A stretch of DNA of 50,069 bases from Halopenitus sp041821145 (GTDB lineage: Archaea > Halobacteriota > Halobacteria > Halobacteriales > Haloferacaceae): assembly GCF_041821145.1 (NCBI RefSeq), contig NZ_JBGUBC010000020.1:1-50069 (forward strand), written 5' to 3'. How positions within the stretch are numbered: position 1 is the first letter of the stretch; each line of letters starts with the position of its first letter. This document shows, piece by piece, positions 36,104-44,879 of the stretch. A program made the translations under genes and the position numbers. The notes beneath the pieces were generated by a model. The model did no database searches. It worked only from the letters and a program-made list of their open reading frames with translations, and was not told where the DNA came from.

Positions 36104-36804
36104 GAGAGGACGATTCCGTCGTCGAGTTGCTCGCTTCCGACAAACTCGAGTGAGGGGAACTCGTCGGTGAATCCTTCGCCGTCGACGAGTGTGGGCGCGT
36201 CCCGCCCGCCGATCACGAGCGATCCGACGTAGACCGACAGCTCGTCGACCAGGTCCGCCTCGAAAAACGAGAAGATCACTTCGCCGCCTCCCTCGATCAT
36301 CAGCCGGTCGATGCCTCGATCCGACAGGGCGTCTAGCCCCGCGACCAGATCGACCTGGCCACCACGATCGATATGACAATCGTCGTCGGACGCGCCGTCA
36401 TCCGATCGACGATCGCCTCCCGCGAGGATCACTTCGGCACCGGCCGAGTCCAGTTGCTCGCGGCGGTCCTCGGAGAGTGTCTCGCCGGCAAGCAGATACG
36501 TCGTCGCCTCGTCGTCGAGGACTCGCGCGTCGGTCGGGGTGCGTCCGGTCGAGTCGACGACGACGCGAGCAGGAGTTCCCGGGCGGCCGTTTCGCAACCG
36601 CTGGACGCGACGGTCCTCCTCGTCGATCGTGAGCTGTGGATCGTCGGCGAGCACGGTGCCGACGCCGACAAGCACCGCGTCCGCGGCCGCGCGAATCCGG
36701 TCGACGCGATCGAAGTCCTCGGGTCCGGAGATCCGAAGCTGCTCGCGCCGGCGCGTCGCGAGCTTTCCGTCGACGCTCTGGGCGGCGTTGACGACGACGT
36801 GCAT
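36088..36804 (-). CDS. arfC: 2,5-diamino-6-ribosylamino-pyrimidinone 5'-phosphate reductase (archaeal RibD-like)
   Basis: This NADPH-dependent enzyme of archaeal riboflavin (and F420 precursor) synthesis reduces the ribosyl side chain of the pyrimidine intermediate. The 238-residue protein has the dihydrofolate-reductase-like RibD_C fold: HVVVNAAQSVDGKLAT at the start, SGPEDFDRVDRIRAAADAVLVGVGTVLADDPQLT, RVVVDSTGRTP, and DRLMIEGGGEVIFSFFEADLVDEL for cofactor and substrate binding. Length is typical. The ATG at 36,804 begins exactly at the conserved MHVVVNA; the longer open frame to 37,167 runs antisense through rpa1. It has a short acidic insertion (DRRSDDGASDDD) that looks lineage-specific. 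Confidence 0.9.
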   Translation of the reverse strand: MHVVVNAAQSVDGKLATRRREQLRISGPEDFDRVDRIRAAADAVLVGVGTVLADDPQLTIDEEDRRVQRLRNGRPGTPARVVVDSTGRTPTDARVLDDEATTYLLAGETLSEDRREQLDSAGAEVILAGGDRRSDDGASDDDCHIDRGGQVDLVAGLDALSDRGIDRLMIEGGGEVIFSFFEADLVDELSVYVGSLVIGGRDAPTLVDGEGFTDEFPSLEFVGSEQLDDGIVLSYDVE

Positions 36805-36913
36805 ACACCGGCCTCTCACCGTGGAAGGATGGACGTTACGGTCGATCGCCGTCCACGAGCGGGCGGTGTGTCGCGAGCAACCCTTTTGTGCGGTGACGCC
36901 GAATCCTGCCCCG

Positions 36914-38284
36914 ATGGACGTAGACAAGCATGCCGAGGAGCTCGCCTCCACTCTCGGCGTTGATAAAACGGAGGTCAAAGCCGATCTCGAGAACCTACTC
37001 GAATACAGCGTCCCGATCGACGAGGCCAAACAGAGCGTCCGGCGCAAACACGACGGCGGTGGAGATGGCTCCTCGCCGACGCCGGAGTCCGTCGATATCG
37101 CGGAGATAACGACCGACCACGGAAACATTACCGTCACCGCACGAGTACTCACCGTGGGAACTCGCACGATCCGGTATCAGGGTGACGACATCACGATCCG
37201 TGAGGGACAACTCGCGGACTCGACGGGGACGATCTCCTATACCGCCTGGCGGGACTTCGGATTCGAGCCGGGAGACTCGCTGACGATCGGCAACGCCGGC
37301 GTCCGCGAGTGGGAGGGCGACCCCGAACTCAATCTCGGCGACTCGACGACGGTCGCCATGGCCGACGAGCCGGTCGAGACCGACGCACGGATCGGTGGCG
37401 ATCGCCAGTTGATCGACCTCGATCCGGGCGATCGTGGTCGAACCATCGAGGTTCGCGTCCTCGAAGTCGACTCGAAAACGATCTCGGGACGGGACGGCGA
37501 GACGCCGATCCTGGAGGGCGTCGTCGGCGACGAGACCGCACGGCTACCCTTCACGGACTGGGATCCCCGCGCCGCGATCGAGGAGGGCGCGGATCTCCGG
37601 ATCGAGGACGTCTACATCCGTGAGTTCCGCGGGGTGCCGTCGATCAACCTCACCGAGTTCTCCCAGGTACAGCCGCTTGCGGATCCGGTCCACGTAACCG
37701 ACGAGGCACCCCGGCTGTCTATCGCCGAAGCAGTCGACGCCGGCGGCATGTTCGACGTCGAACTCGTCGGAACCGTCCTCGATCTCAGAGATGGGTCGGG
37801 GTTCATAGAGCGGTGCCCCGACTGTGGTCGCGTGCTTCAAAGTGGCCAATGTCGAAGCCACGGCGAGGTCGAGGGCGACGACGACCTTCGCACGAAGGCC
37901 ATCCTCGACGACGGAACCGCGACGGTGACGGCGATCCTCGACCGCGATCTGACGGCCGAAATCTACGGCGGCGGGCTCGATGCCGCCCGTGAGGCGGCCC
38001 GCGATGCGATGGACCGGGAAGTCGTTTCGGAGGCGATCGCCGACGAACTCGTCGGTCGGGCCTTCCGCGTTCGGGGGAGTCTGTCCGTTGACGATTACGG
38101 TGCGAACCTCGATGCCACGACATTCGATCCCGCCGACGAGGATCCGGCGTCGATCGCGAGTGAGGTCCTCGCGGATCTCCGCGAACGGACGGCCGCGGCC
38201 GACGGTGGAGTCAGTTCCGGATCGGAAGCCGACGACGGAATCGATCCGAATGCCGCCGACGGATACTCCGAGGAGGAACCATGA
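36914..38284 (+). CDS. rpa1: Replication protein A, single-stranded DNA-binding protein (Rpa1 type)
   Basis: RPA coats single-stranded DNA during replication and repair. The 456-residue protein has an N-terminal helical element (VDKHAEELASTLGVDKTEVK), then repeated OB-folds with parallel wording (TARVLTVGTRTIRYQGDDITIREG and the IEVRVLEVDSKTISGRDGETP repeat), and a zinc finger CPDCGRVLQSGQCRSHG at about 302-318. It overlaps rpap1 by 4 bp, the arrangement described for the Haloferax rpa1-rpap1-rpe operon. The ATG at 36,914 matches the conserved start and follows a CTTTTG box by about 28 bp; a longer in-frame extension upstream is an antisense shadow of the reductase gene. Confidence 0.93.
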   Translation: MDVDKHAEELASTLGVDKTEVKADLENLLEYSVPIDEAKQSVRRKHDGGGDGSSPTPESVDIAEITTDHGNITVTARVLTVGTRTIRYQGDDITIREGQLADSTGTISYTAWRDFGFEPGDSLTIGNAGVREWEGDPELNLGDSTTVAMADEPVETDARIGGDRQLIDLDPGDRGRTIEVRVLEVDSKTISGRDGETPILEGVVGDETARLPFTDWDPRAAIEEGADLRIEDVYIREFRGVPSINLTEFSQVQPLADPVHVTDEAPRLSIAEAVDAGGMFDVELVGTVLDLRDGSGFIERCPDCGRVLQSGQCRSHGEVEGDDDLRTKAILDDGTATVTAILDRDLTAEIYGGGLDAAREAARDAMDREVVSEAIADELVGRAFRVRGSLSVDDYGANLDATTFDPADEDPASIASEVLADLRERTAAADGGVSSGSEADDGIDPNAADGYSEEEP

Positions 38285-40077
38285 GCGAGTCGATGGGAAC
38301 GGCGGGCACTCGGGAGGTCGCCTTTCGGGTGTTCGCAAGCGAGTTCGACGACGCAACGCTGTCGTACTCACAAAGCGACGAGGAACGAGCGCCGAACTAC
38401 GTTCTCACCCCACTCGGGGCGCGGATCAACCGGCTGTTTGCGGTGGGTGTATTGACCGAGGTCGAACGCGTGAACGAGGACACACGACGCGGTCGCGTGG
38501 TCGATCCGACCGGTGCGTTCGTCACCTACGCTGGCCAGTACCAACCGGACGAGCAGGCGTTCCTCGAGCGCGCGGATCCGCCGTCGTTCGTCGCGTTGAC
38601 CGGGAAGGCACGCACGTTCCAGCCTGAGGATTCGGATCGCGTGTTCACCTCGGTCCGTCCGGAGAGTCTCAATGCGGTCGACGCCGACACGCGCGACCGG
38701 TGGGTCGTTCGGGCCGCCGAGACCACGCTCTCGCGGCTCGCAGTCTTCGCCGCGGCCCTTGAGTCCGATCGTCGCGGCGAGGATCTCCGGGCTGCACTCG
38801 AGGCCGGCGGGGCCGCCGAGGCACTCGCCGAGGGGATCCCACGCGCGATCGACCACTACGGGACGTCCACAGCCTACCTTGAGGCGACCCGGCGGATGGT
38901 CATCGACGCGCTGGAACTGGTCGCGGGCGATCGAGACGACGTTCGGACTCCGGACATCGATCCCTCCGAGGATGCGCCCACGGAGATCGGTCCGCTCCCG
39001 GAGACGGACGTGACGATCGCGGTTCCCGGCGCCGACGATTCCGGTGCGGATAGTGAGACGATCGAGGCAGATGCTCCGGACGCCGGAACCCCGACGACCG
39101 CCGCAGCTGTCGGAGACGAGGATGGAGCCGCCTCCGACGATCCAGACGCCGATGACACCGGCCGGGATTCGGTTGAAGGGGAGGATTCGGAGCCGGCGAC
39201 AGCGGAATCTGCGGATCGGTCAACGGAGCCGTTGGCAGACTCGTCCGCATCTGTGGGCGGAGCAGACACGTCAGCCGGCGGCGACGATGACGACGCCGAT
39301 CACGAGGACGCGGAGGGGAAAGCCGACGAGGAGAAAGCCAGCGAAATAACAGCTGGCGAGGAGACTGGTGGTCTCGGGGACTTCGCCGATCCATCCTCCT
39401 CGTCGGAATCGGCGGATTCAGTGGATTCGGCGGAGTCGGCGGATTCAGTGGATTCGGCGGAGTCGGCGGATTCAGTGGATTCGGCGGAGTCGGCGGATTC
39501 GACGGACTCCCCCGATTCGGCGGAGCGAACGGTCGAGTTTGACGAATCGGAAGCCACCGACGAGTCGACAGGATCCGAGGACCTGTACGAGCTTGACGAG
39601 GAGGAGCGGTCGGCGGTCACCGAGGAGTATGGAACCGACTTCTCGACGGGAACGGAGGTCGACGATCCGGGCGAGGCGGATATCGACGTCCCGACTGCCG
39701 ACGAACTCGCCGAGACGGGCGTGCAGAATCCGGATGCCGACGGTTCGGGACCGACCGATGATCTCGACGTGGGATCGGCCGACTCCGATGTGGACGTCTC
39801 AGGAGAATCACCCGAGAGCCCGGACGCGGATCCGGCCACAGGGGCGGCGCAGACGGAATCGGATTCGGTCACATCGGAGGACGTGGATCTCACCGGGGAG
39901 GCGATCGCCGCGATGGAGGAACTTGATGAGGGCGACGGTGCCGCTCGTGGGACCGTGATCGAAACGGTGGTCGATCGGGTGGATGCCGATCCGGACGCCG
40001 TCCAGGAGGCGATCGACGACGCGTTGATGAGCGGCAAGTGTTATGAGCCGACCGATGACCGACTGAAGGCGATCTGA
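38281..40077 (+). CDS. rpap1: RPA-associated protein (RPAP family, COG3390 type)
   Basis: Partner of Rpa1, needed for its function in Haloferax. In this 598-residue protein the N-terminal 220 residues hold the family domain, starting REVAFRVFASEFDDATLSY and with NRLFAVGVLTEVE, TFQPEDSDRVFTSVRPESLN and LEATRRMVIDALELV; it includes an OB-like fold. The last 65 residues (DLTGEAIAAMEELDEGDGAA to the end) form a small winged-helix-like domain. Between them lies about 300 residues of disordered Asp/Ser/Glu-rich linker with a nine-residue repeat. Rpap proteins are usually much shorter, so the linker is exceptional. It overlaps rpa1 by 4 bp and is followed 11 bp later by the phosphoesterase gene. Confidence 0.9.
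   Translation: MSESMGTAGTREVAFRVFASEFDDATLSYSQSDEERAPNYVLTPLGARINRLFAVGVLTEVERVNEDTRRGRVVDPTGAFVTYAGQYQPDEQAFLERADPPSFVALTGKARTFQPEDSDRVFTSVRPESLNAVDADTRDRWVVRAAETTLSRLAVFAAALESDRRGEDLRAALEAGGAAEALAEGIPRAIDHYGTSTAYLEATRRMVIDALELVAGDRDDVRTPDIDPSEDAPTEIGPLPETDVTIAVPGADDSGADSETIEADAPDAGTPTTAAAVGDEDGAASDDPDADDTGRDSVEGEDSEPATAESADRSTEPLADSSASVGGADTSAGGDDDDADHEDAEGKADEEKASEITAGEETGGLGDFADPSSSSESADSVDSAESADSVDSAESADSVDSAESADSTDSPDSAERTVEFDESEATDESTGSEDLYELDEEERSAVTEEYGTDFSTGTEVDDPGEADIDVPTADELAETGVQNPDADGSGPTDDLDVGSADSDVDVSGESPESPDADPATGAAQTESDSVTSEDVDLTGEAIAAMEELDEGDGAARGTVIETVVDRVDADPDAVQEAIDDALMSGKCYEPTDDRLKAI
39421..39501 (+). repeat. Three tandem 27-bp coding repeats in the rpap1 linker
   Basis: Three near-identical 27-bp units encode VDSAESADS three times (39,421-39,447, 39,448-39,474, 39,475-39,501). 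Partial copies flank them (ESADS before, DSTDSPDSAE after). Such in-frame units can change number by slippage without breaking the reading frame. Confidence 0.9.
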
Positions 40078-40088
40078 TCGGCCCCCCG

Positions 40089-40850
40089 ATGGCCCTCGTC
40101 GACCCCGTCGCGAACGCACCAGCCGCGGTCGTCGATCTGCCGGGTGAGCGTGCGCTTGTGATCGCCGATTACCACGCCGGAATCGAGGTCGGTCTCCGGT
40201 ACGAGCGGGGCGTCGAACTGGAGAGTGCGGCCGACGAACGCCGCGAGCGCGTGCTCGAACTGGTGGCGCGCACGGATGCGGATCGGGTGATCGTGCTCGG
40301 CGATCTCGCCCACCGTATCCCCTCACCCGAGGGAGAAGAGCACGCGGAGATCGACGCGTTTCTGGACGCGGTCGCGGCGCGGGTCCCGGTGACACTCGTG
40401 ACGGGCAACCACGACGCCGGCGTCACCGACGCGTTCACGGAGCGACTGGAGGTCGTTCCGCCGGAGGGGGGCCGGATCGGTCCGATCGGATTCCTTCACG
40501 GCCATACCTGGCCCAACCCGTCGGTGCTTTCCGCCGACGTCGTCTGTATGGGCCATGAACACCCGCAGGTTCGGTTGTCGGATTCGGTCGGTGGGAGTCG
40601 AAGCGAGCGGGCCTGGCTCCGCGGGTCGCTCCGCGTCGAGCCGTTCCGCGCGAACCTCGGCGAATCGATCGCGGACCGGTGGACCGATCCGGATCTCGTC
40701 GTGTTTCCCGCGTTCAATGACCGATCCGGCGGGACGTGGATCAACGTCGAGGGAGAGTCATTCCTCTCCCCGTTTCTTCCTGACGCGATCCAGGACGGGG
40801 AGGCCTACCTCCTCGACGGAACGCGTCTGGGCGCGTACCGGTCGGTGTGA
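40089..40850 (+). CDS. rpe: RPA-operon metallophosphoesterase (Rpe)
   Basis: A 253-residue calcineurin-like phosphoesterase of the type that sits in the haloarchaeal rpa1 operon. Metal-binding motifs appear in order: D-x-H in ADYHAG (about 27-32), GDLAHR, GNHDAG, GHTWP and GHEHPQ. The physiological substrate of this archaeal group is not established; a role in nucleic-acid processing beside RPA is the usual assumption. It follows rpap1 by 11 bp and its stop overlaps an in-frame GTG of the following lhr frame, so all four genes may share a transcript. Confidence 0.88.
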   Translation: MALVDPVANAPAAVVDLPGERALVIADYHAGIEVGLRYERGVELESAADERRERVLELVARTDADRVIVLGDLAHRIPSPEGEEHAEIDAFLDAVAARVPVTLVTGNHDAGVTDAFTERLEVVPPEGGRIGPIGFLHGHTWPNPSVLSADVVCMGHEHPQVRLSDSVGGSRSERAWLRGSLRVEPFRANLGESIADRWTDPDLVVFPAFNDRSGGTWINVEGESFLSPFLPDAIQDGEAYLLDGTRLGAYRSV

Positions 40851-40867
40851 TCCGCCGGGGCGACGCG

Positions 40868-40873
40868 CTTAAT
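40868..40873 (+). promoter_or_regulatory. Internal promoter element for lhr
   Basis: CTTAAT lies about 27 bp before the ATG at 40,898. This supports that ATG as the lhr start, and an extra promoter inside the operon, rather than the GTG at 40,847. Confidence 0.45.
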
Positions 40874-40897
40874 CGGGTCGATCCCCAAAAGCGACTG

Positions 40898-43800
40898 ATG
40901 CAGGAGGGCACGTCCGCGAACGGCGATCCGAACGCGGATCACGCCTCGGAGGACGATTCCACGGGAGACACGGCTCCGGAAGACGAGCGATCGGCGGACT
41001 CCGCCGGGATGGATGCCTTCACCCGGCTCGGATCGACGGTCCGGGAGGCGCTCTCGGAACGGGGCTTCACGCGACCGACCGAACCACAACGGAAGGCGAT
41101 CCCCCCGCTCGCCGAGGGTCGAAACGCGCTGGTGCTTGCGCCGACGGGGACCGGGAAGACGGAGACGGCCATGTTGCCCGTCTTCGACCATCTCCTTGGG
41201 GCCCGCGAGGCCGACGACGAGCCCCCGCGATCGGGGATATCGGCGCTGTACATCACGCCGCTTCGAGCGCTCAACCGGGACATGATGGATCGCCTGGAGT
41301 GGTGGGGCGACCGACTCGGTCTCGAGATCGCGGTTCGACACGGCGATACGACCCAGTACGAACGCTCCAAACAGGCCGACGATCCTCCGGACGTTCTCAT
41401 CACGACCCCGGAGAGCCTACAGGCCATTTTGACGGGATCGAAGATGCGGACGGCGCTTTCGGACGTCGCTCACGTGATCGTCGACGAGGTCCACGAGATC
41501 GCCTCGGCGAAACGCGGCGCACAGCTCACCGTCGGCCTCGAACGGCTTCGTGAGCTCGCCGGGCCCTCCCAGCGAATCGGGCTGTCTGCCACGGTCGGCT
41601 CTCCCGAGGAGGTCGGCCGGTTCCTCGTCGGCCGCGGTGATCCCGATCCGTCCATGCCGAACGATCGGGCGTTCGAGGTCGTCGAGGTCGACGTCGGAAC
41701 GCGGGTGGACGTCACCGTTCACCGCCCCGACGTAACCGACGCTGACTCCCGGCTCGCGGGCACGTTGGCGACCACGGCGGAGATCGCAAGCCACGTTCGC
41801 ACGATCCGCGAGATCGTCGCCGAGAACCACTCGACGCTCATATTCGTCAATACCCGACAGACCGCCGAGGCGCTCGGGTCGCGGTTCAAGGCACTCTCGC
41901 CGGAGGTGGAGGACGGGACGGGGGCAACCGCCGAGGCCGGTGGCAATTCGATCGACGTCGAAGTCCATCACGGATCGCTTTCGAGCGACGTCCGCGTCGA
42001 CGTTGAGGACCGATTCAAGGCGGGCGACCTCGACGCGTTGATCTGCACCTCCTCGATGGAACTGGGGATCGACGTCGGCCGCGTCGACCACGTGATCCAG
42101 TACGGGAGCCCCCGCGAGGTCGCCAGGTTGCTCCAGCGCGTCGGGCGCGCCGGGCACCGAAGCGACCTCGTCTCGCGAGGGACGGTGGTAACAAGCGATC
42201 CCGACGACACCCTGGAGGCGATGGCGATCGCCCGCCGCGGGAAGACCGGGCAGGTCGAACCGGCGAACGTCCACCACGGAAGCCTCGATACGGCCGCAAA
42301 CCAGATCGTTGGGATCACGATGGATCTCGGAGAGGTCCACGCTCGCAAGGCCTACCGGATCCTCACGCATGCGTATCCGTTCCGAGATCTGGCGGAAGAG
42401 CAGTTTCGCGAGATCGTTCGCGAACTCGACGGGAACCACGTCATATGGCTCGCGGAGGAGTCCGATGCGATCGAGCGTTCGGGTGGCACCTGGCAGTACT
42501 TCTATGCCAACCTCTCGATGATCCCCGACGAGGCCACCTTCGAGGTTCACGACCTCTCCTCGCGGACGCAGATCGGGACCCTCGATGAACGATTCGTGCT
42601 CGATTTCGCGGGTCCCGGCGAGACGTTCGTCCAACGCGGGGAGATGTGGCGGATCGTCGACGTCGACGAGGACGAAGAGCGCGTGAACGTCTCGCCGGTC
42701 GAGGATCCCGGCGGCGAGGTTCCGGCGTGGGTCGGCTCGGAGATCCCGGTGCCGCGTCCTGTCGCAAACGAGGTCGGCCACCTTCGCGGAGAGATCGCGA
42801 GTCGGCTCTCCGATGATGCTCCACCAACGGCAGTTGCACGGGGGCTTACCGAGCGGTATCCAGCTGACGCGTCGACGATCGAACGCGCGATCGAGCCGAT
42901 CGTAGACCACGTTGAAACGGGACACACCGTTCCGACCGATGACCGGATCGTCGTGGAAGGCGCGGGTCGATCGATCGTCGTCAACGCCGCGTTCGGCCAC
43001 CGGGTGAACGAGACGCTCGCCAGGCTACTCGCGGCGCTCGTCGGCCAGCGAACCGGGTCGTCGGTCGGCATGGACGTCGACCCCTATCGGATCGAACTGG
43101 AGGTCCCTCAGTCGATCGACCCGGGAACCGTCCTCGAGATCCTCGAGTCGACTGACCCGGCGCATCTGGAGACATATCTCGAACTCGCGTTGAAGAACGC
43201 CGACACGCTCGCGTTTACCCTCGCGCAGGTGGCCACGAAGTTCGGCACCCTCAAACGCTATCGGGAGGGGAAGGGGCGGTTCGGCGGCGACCGGTTGTTG
43301 GCTGCCTTAGAGGACACTCCCGTCCACGAGGAGGCACTTCGGGAGGTGTTTCACACGGATCTTGCGGTCCCCGAGACGGCCGATCTTCTCGAACGGATCC
43401 AAACCGGAGCAGTGGACCTCCTGGCAGCCCGCGAACGGACGCCGATCGGATCGGCGGGTGACTCCTCGGGGCGGGAGTTCCTCGTCCCGGAAAACGCGGA
43501 TGCGAGCGTCATCGAGACGATCCGCGAGCGGATCGAGGAGGACCGAGTGCTCCTCTGTTGTCTCCACTGTCACGACTGGACGCGCCGGACCGTGGTTCGA
43601 CGCGTCGACGATCAGCCGGCCTGTCCGGAGTGTGGGTCGACGCGGATCGCCGCGTTGAATCCCTGGGACGAGGAGACGGTGCGCGCGGTTCGCGCCGACG
43701 AGAAGGACGACGAACAAGAGCGGCTCACGAAGCGGGCCTACCGGTCGGCGAGTCTCGTCCAGGCCCACGGGAGGCGGGCCGTAGTCGCGATGGCCGCCCG

Positions 43801-43924
43801 CGGGGTCGGACCGGAGAACGCGGCCCGAATCATCTCGAAGCTCCGCGAGGACGAGGAGGCGTTCTATCGCGACCTCCTGAAACAGGAGCGCCAGTACGCC
43901 CGGACTCAGTCGTTTTGGGACTGA
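40898..43924 (+). CDS. lhr: Lhr-type large ATP-dependent helicase, chromosomal copy
   Basis: A 1,008-residue superfamily 2 helicase linked to DNA repair and RNA-DNA hybrid unwinding in archaea. Motifs: LAPTGTGKTETA (Walker A), TPLRALNRD, TTPESLQ, DEVHEIASAKRG (DEVH), LSATVGSPEEV, FVNTRQTAE, TSSMELGIDVGRVD and QRVGRAGHR. The long Lhr C-terminal region follows, ending in a zinc-ribbon-like CCLHCHDWTRR-x(n)-CPECGS and a helical tail. The acidic first 35 residues are poorly conserved-looking and an ATG at 41,009 (MDAFTRLG) is another possible start. Its location behind rpe ties it to the RPA operon. Confidence 0.92.
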   Translation: MQEGTSANGDPNADHASEDDSTGDTAPEDERSADSAGMDAFTRLGSTVREALSERGFTRPTEPQRKAIPPLAEGRNALVLAPTGTGKTETAMLPVFDHLLGAREADDEPPRSGISALYITPLRALNRDMMDRLEWWGDRLGLEIAVRHGDTTQYERSKQADDPPDVLITTPESLQAILTGSKMRTALSDVAHVIVDEVHEIASAKRGAQLTVGLERLRELAGPSQRIGLSATVGSPEEVGRFLVGRGDPDPSMPNDRAFEVVEVDVGTRVDVTVHRPDVTDADSRLAGTLATTAEIASHVRTIREIVAENHSTLIFVNTRQTAEALGSRFKALSPEVEDGTGATAEAGGNSIDVEVHHGSLSSDVRVDVEDRFKAGDLDALICTSSMELGIDVGRVDHVIQYGSPREVARLLQRVGRAGHRSDLVSRGTVVTSDPDDTLEAMAIARRGKTGQVEPANVHHGSLDTAANQIVGITMDLGEVHARKAYRILTHAYPFRDLAEEQFREIVRELDGNHVIWLAEESDAIERSGGTWQYFYANLSMIPDEATFEVHDLSSRTQIGTLDERFVLDFAGPGETFVQRGEMWRIVDVDEDEERVNVSPVEDPGGEVPAWVGSEIPVPRPVANEVGHLRGEIASRLSDDAPPTAVARGLTERYPADASTIERAIEPIVDHVETGHTVPTDDRIVVEGAGRSIVVNAAFGHRVNETLARLLAALVGQRTGSSVGMDVDPYRIELEVPQSIDPGTVLEILESTDPAHLETYLELALKNADTLAFTLAQVATKFGTLKRYREGKGRFGGDRLLAALEDTPVHEEALREVFHTDLAVPETADLLERIQTGAVDLLAARERTPIGSAGDSSGREFLVPENADASVIETIRERIEEDRVLLCCLHCHDWTRRTVVRRVDDQPACPECGSTRIAALNPWDEETVRAVRADEKDDEQERLTKRAYRSASLVQAHGRRAVVAMAARGVGPENAARIISKLREDEEAFYRDLLKQERQYARTQSFWD

Positions 43925-44040
43925 TCGGGATCGTTTGGGAGGATCGTTGGAAGTGATCCATCGGAACGATAACCATCGACCCGAGAAATCCCGTAAAACG
44001 TTGATCTCATCGGAGACACGGGTGACGCCTGCACAACTCC

Positions 44041-44046
44041 TTTATA
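44041..44046 (+). promoter_or_regulatory. TATA box of dacZ
   Basis: TTTATA is centred about 27 bp before the ATG at 44,070, within a 145-bp spacer that otherwise shows nothing. Confidence 0.6.
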
Positions 44047-44069
44047 CGCTGGCTCGGTCGGTGTAGATA

Positions 44070-44879
44070 ATGACTACGCTAACCGACCTCCTCGGAGATA
44101 TCGTCGCCGACGTCGACGACGTGTTTTTGTTCTCCCCCAGCGGCTCGTTTCACGATCGATTCGTCGAAGCGGACGTGGACGTCGTCGTCGTTGCGACCGA
44201 AAACACGATCGATGCCGATCGGTTCGTCGAGTTGCCCCTCGAATTCGACAACGTCCGCGACCGGATCCGGTTCGGCATCGAAGGGGCGGTAGATCGGGGT
44301 GTCGTCGAGGAGGGCGACACCATCGCCTGCTCGGTCGGGGTCTTCGACGACGATCCGGACTCGCTCGTTCGAGTGCGAGTCACCGAGGACATGGGTTCGG
44401 GCATCTATGACCTCTTCGTCGATTCGCGAGCGGAACCGGGCGTCATCCGGGATGTCTTCGAGGTGGCGATCGAACTCGGCAAGAAGGGGCAAAAGGGCAA
44501 GCCGGTCGGCGCGCTCTTCGTGGTCGGCGACGCCGGAAAGGTGATGAACAAGTCCCGGCCGCTCAGCTACAATCCCTTCGAGAAGAGCCACGTTCACGTC
44601 GGCGATCCGATCGTGAACGTGATGTTAAAGGAATTCTCGCGGCTCGACGGCGCGTTCGTCATCTCCGATTCCGGGAAGATCGTCTCGGCGTACCGCTATC
44701 TCGAGCCGGCCGCCGAGGGCGTCGACATTCCGAAGGGACTCGGCGCACGCCACATGGCCGCGGGGGCGATCACGCGCGATACGAACGCGACCGCGATCGT
44801 GCTCTCGGAATCCGACGGGCTGGTTCGTGCGTTCAAGGGGGGGCGCCTGGTCCTTGAGCTCGATCCGGAGGCTTACTGA
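44070..44879 (+). CDS. dacZ: DacZ diadenylate cyclase
   Basis: This enzyme makes the second messenger c-di-AMP from two ATP, and in Haloferax its level affects osmotic balance. The 269-residue protein has a pyruvate-kinase-like N-terminal domain (about 1-125) and a C-terminal DAC domain with the catalytic DGA motif at D193-G194-A195 (SRLDGAFVIS). The nucleotide-binding GARHMAAGAITRDTNA follows at R227-H228, where the bacterial motif is RHR. A good TATA box precedes it. The stop shares one base with the start of an MscS-like channel gene, indicating co-translation and a direct link between the messenger and turgor control. Confidence 0.95.
   Translation: MTTLTDLLGDIVADVDDVFLFSPSGSFHDRFVEADVDVVVVATENTIDADRFVELPLEFDNVRDRIRFGIEGAVDRGVVEEGDTIACSVGVFDDDPDSLVRVRVTEDMGSGIYDLFVDSRAEPGVIRDVFEVAIELGKKGQKGKPVGALFVVGDAGKVMNKSRPLSYNPFEKSHVHVGDPIVNVMLKEFSRLDGAFVISDSGKIVSAYRYLEPAAEGVDIPKGLGARHMAAGAITRDTNATAIVLSESDGLVRAFKGGRLVLELDPEAY

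Noticed and set aside
36805..37167. N-terminal extension of the riboflavin-pathway reductase
   Set aside because: It runs antisense through the start of rpa1, and the conserved protein start is at 36,804.
41417..43000. 527-codon minus-strand open frame opposite lhr
   Set aside because: Antisense shadow of an unmistakable helicase gene, with no recognisable domain.
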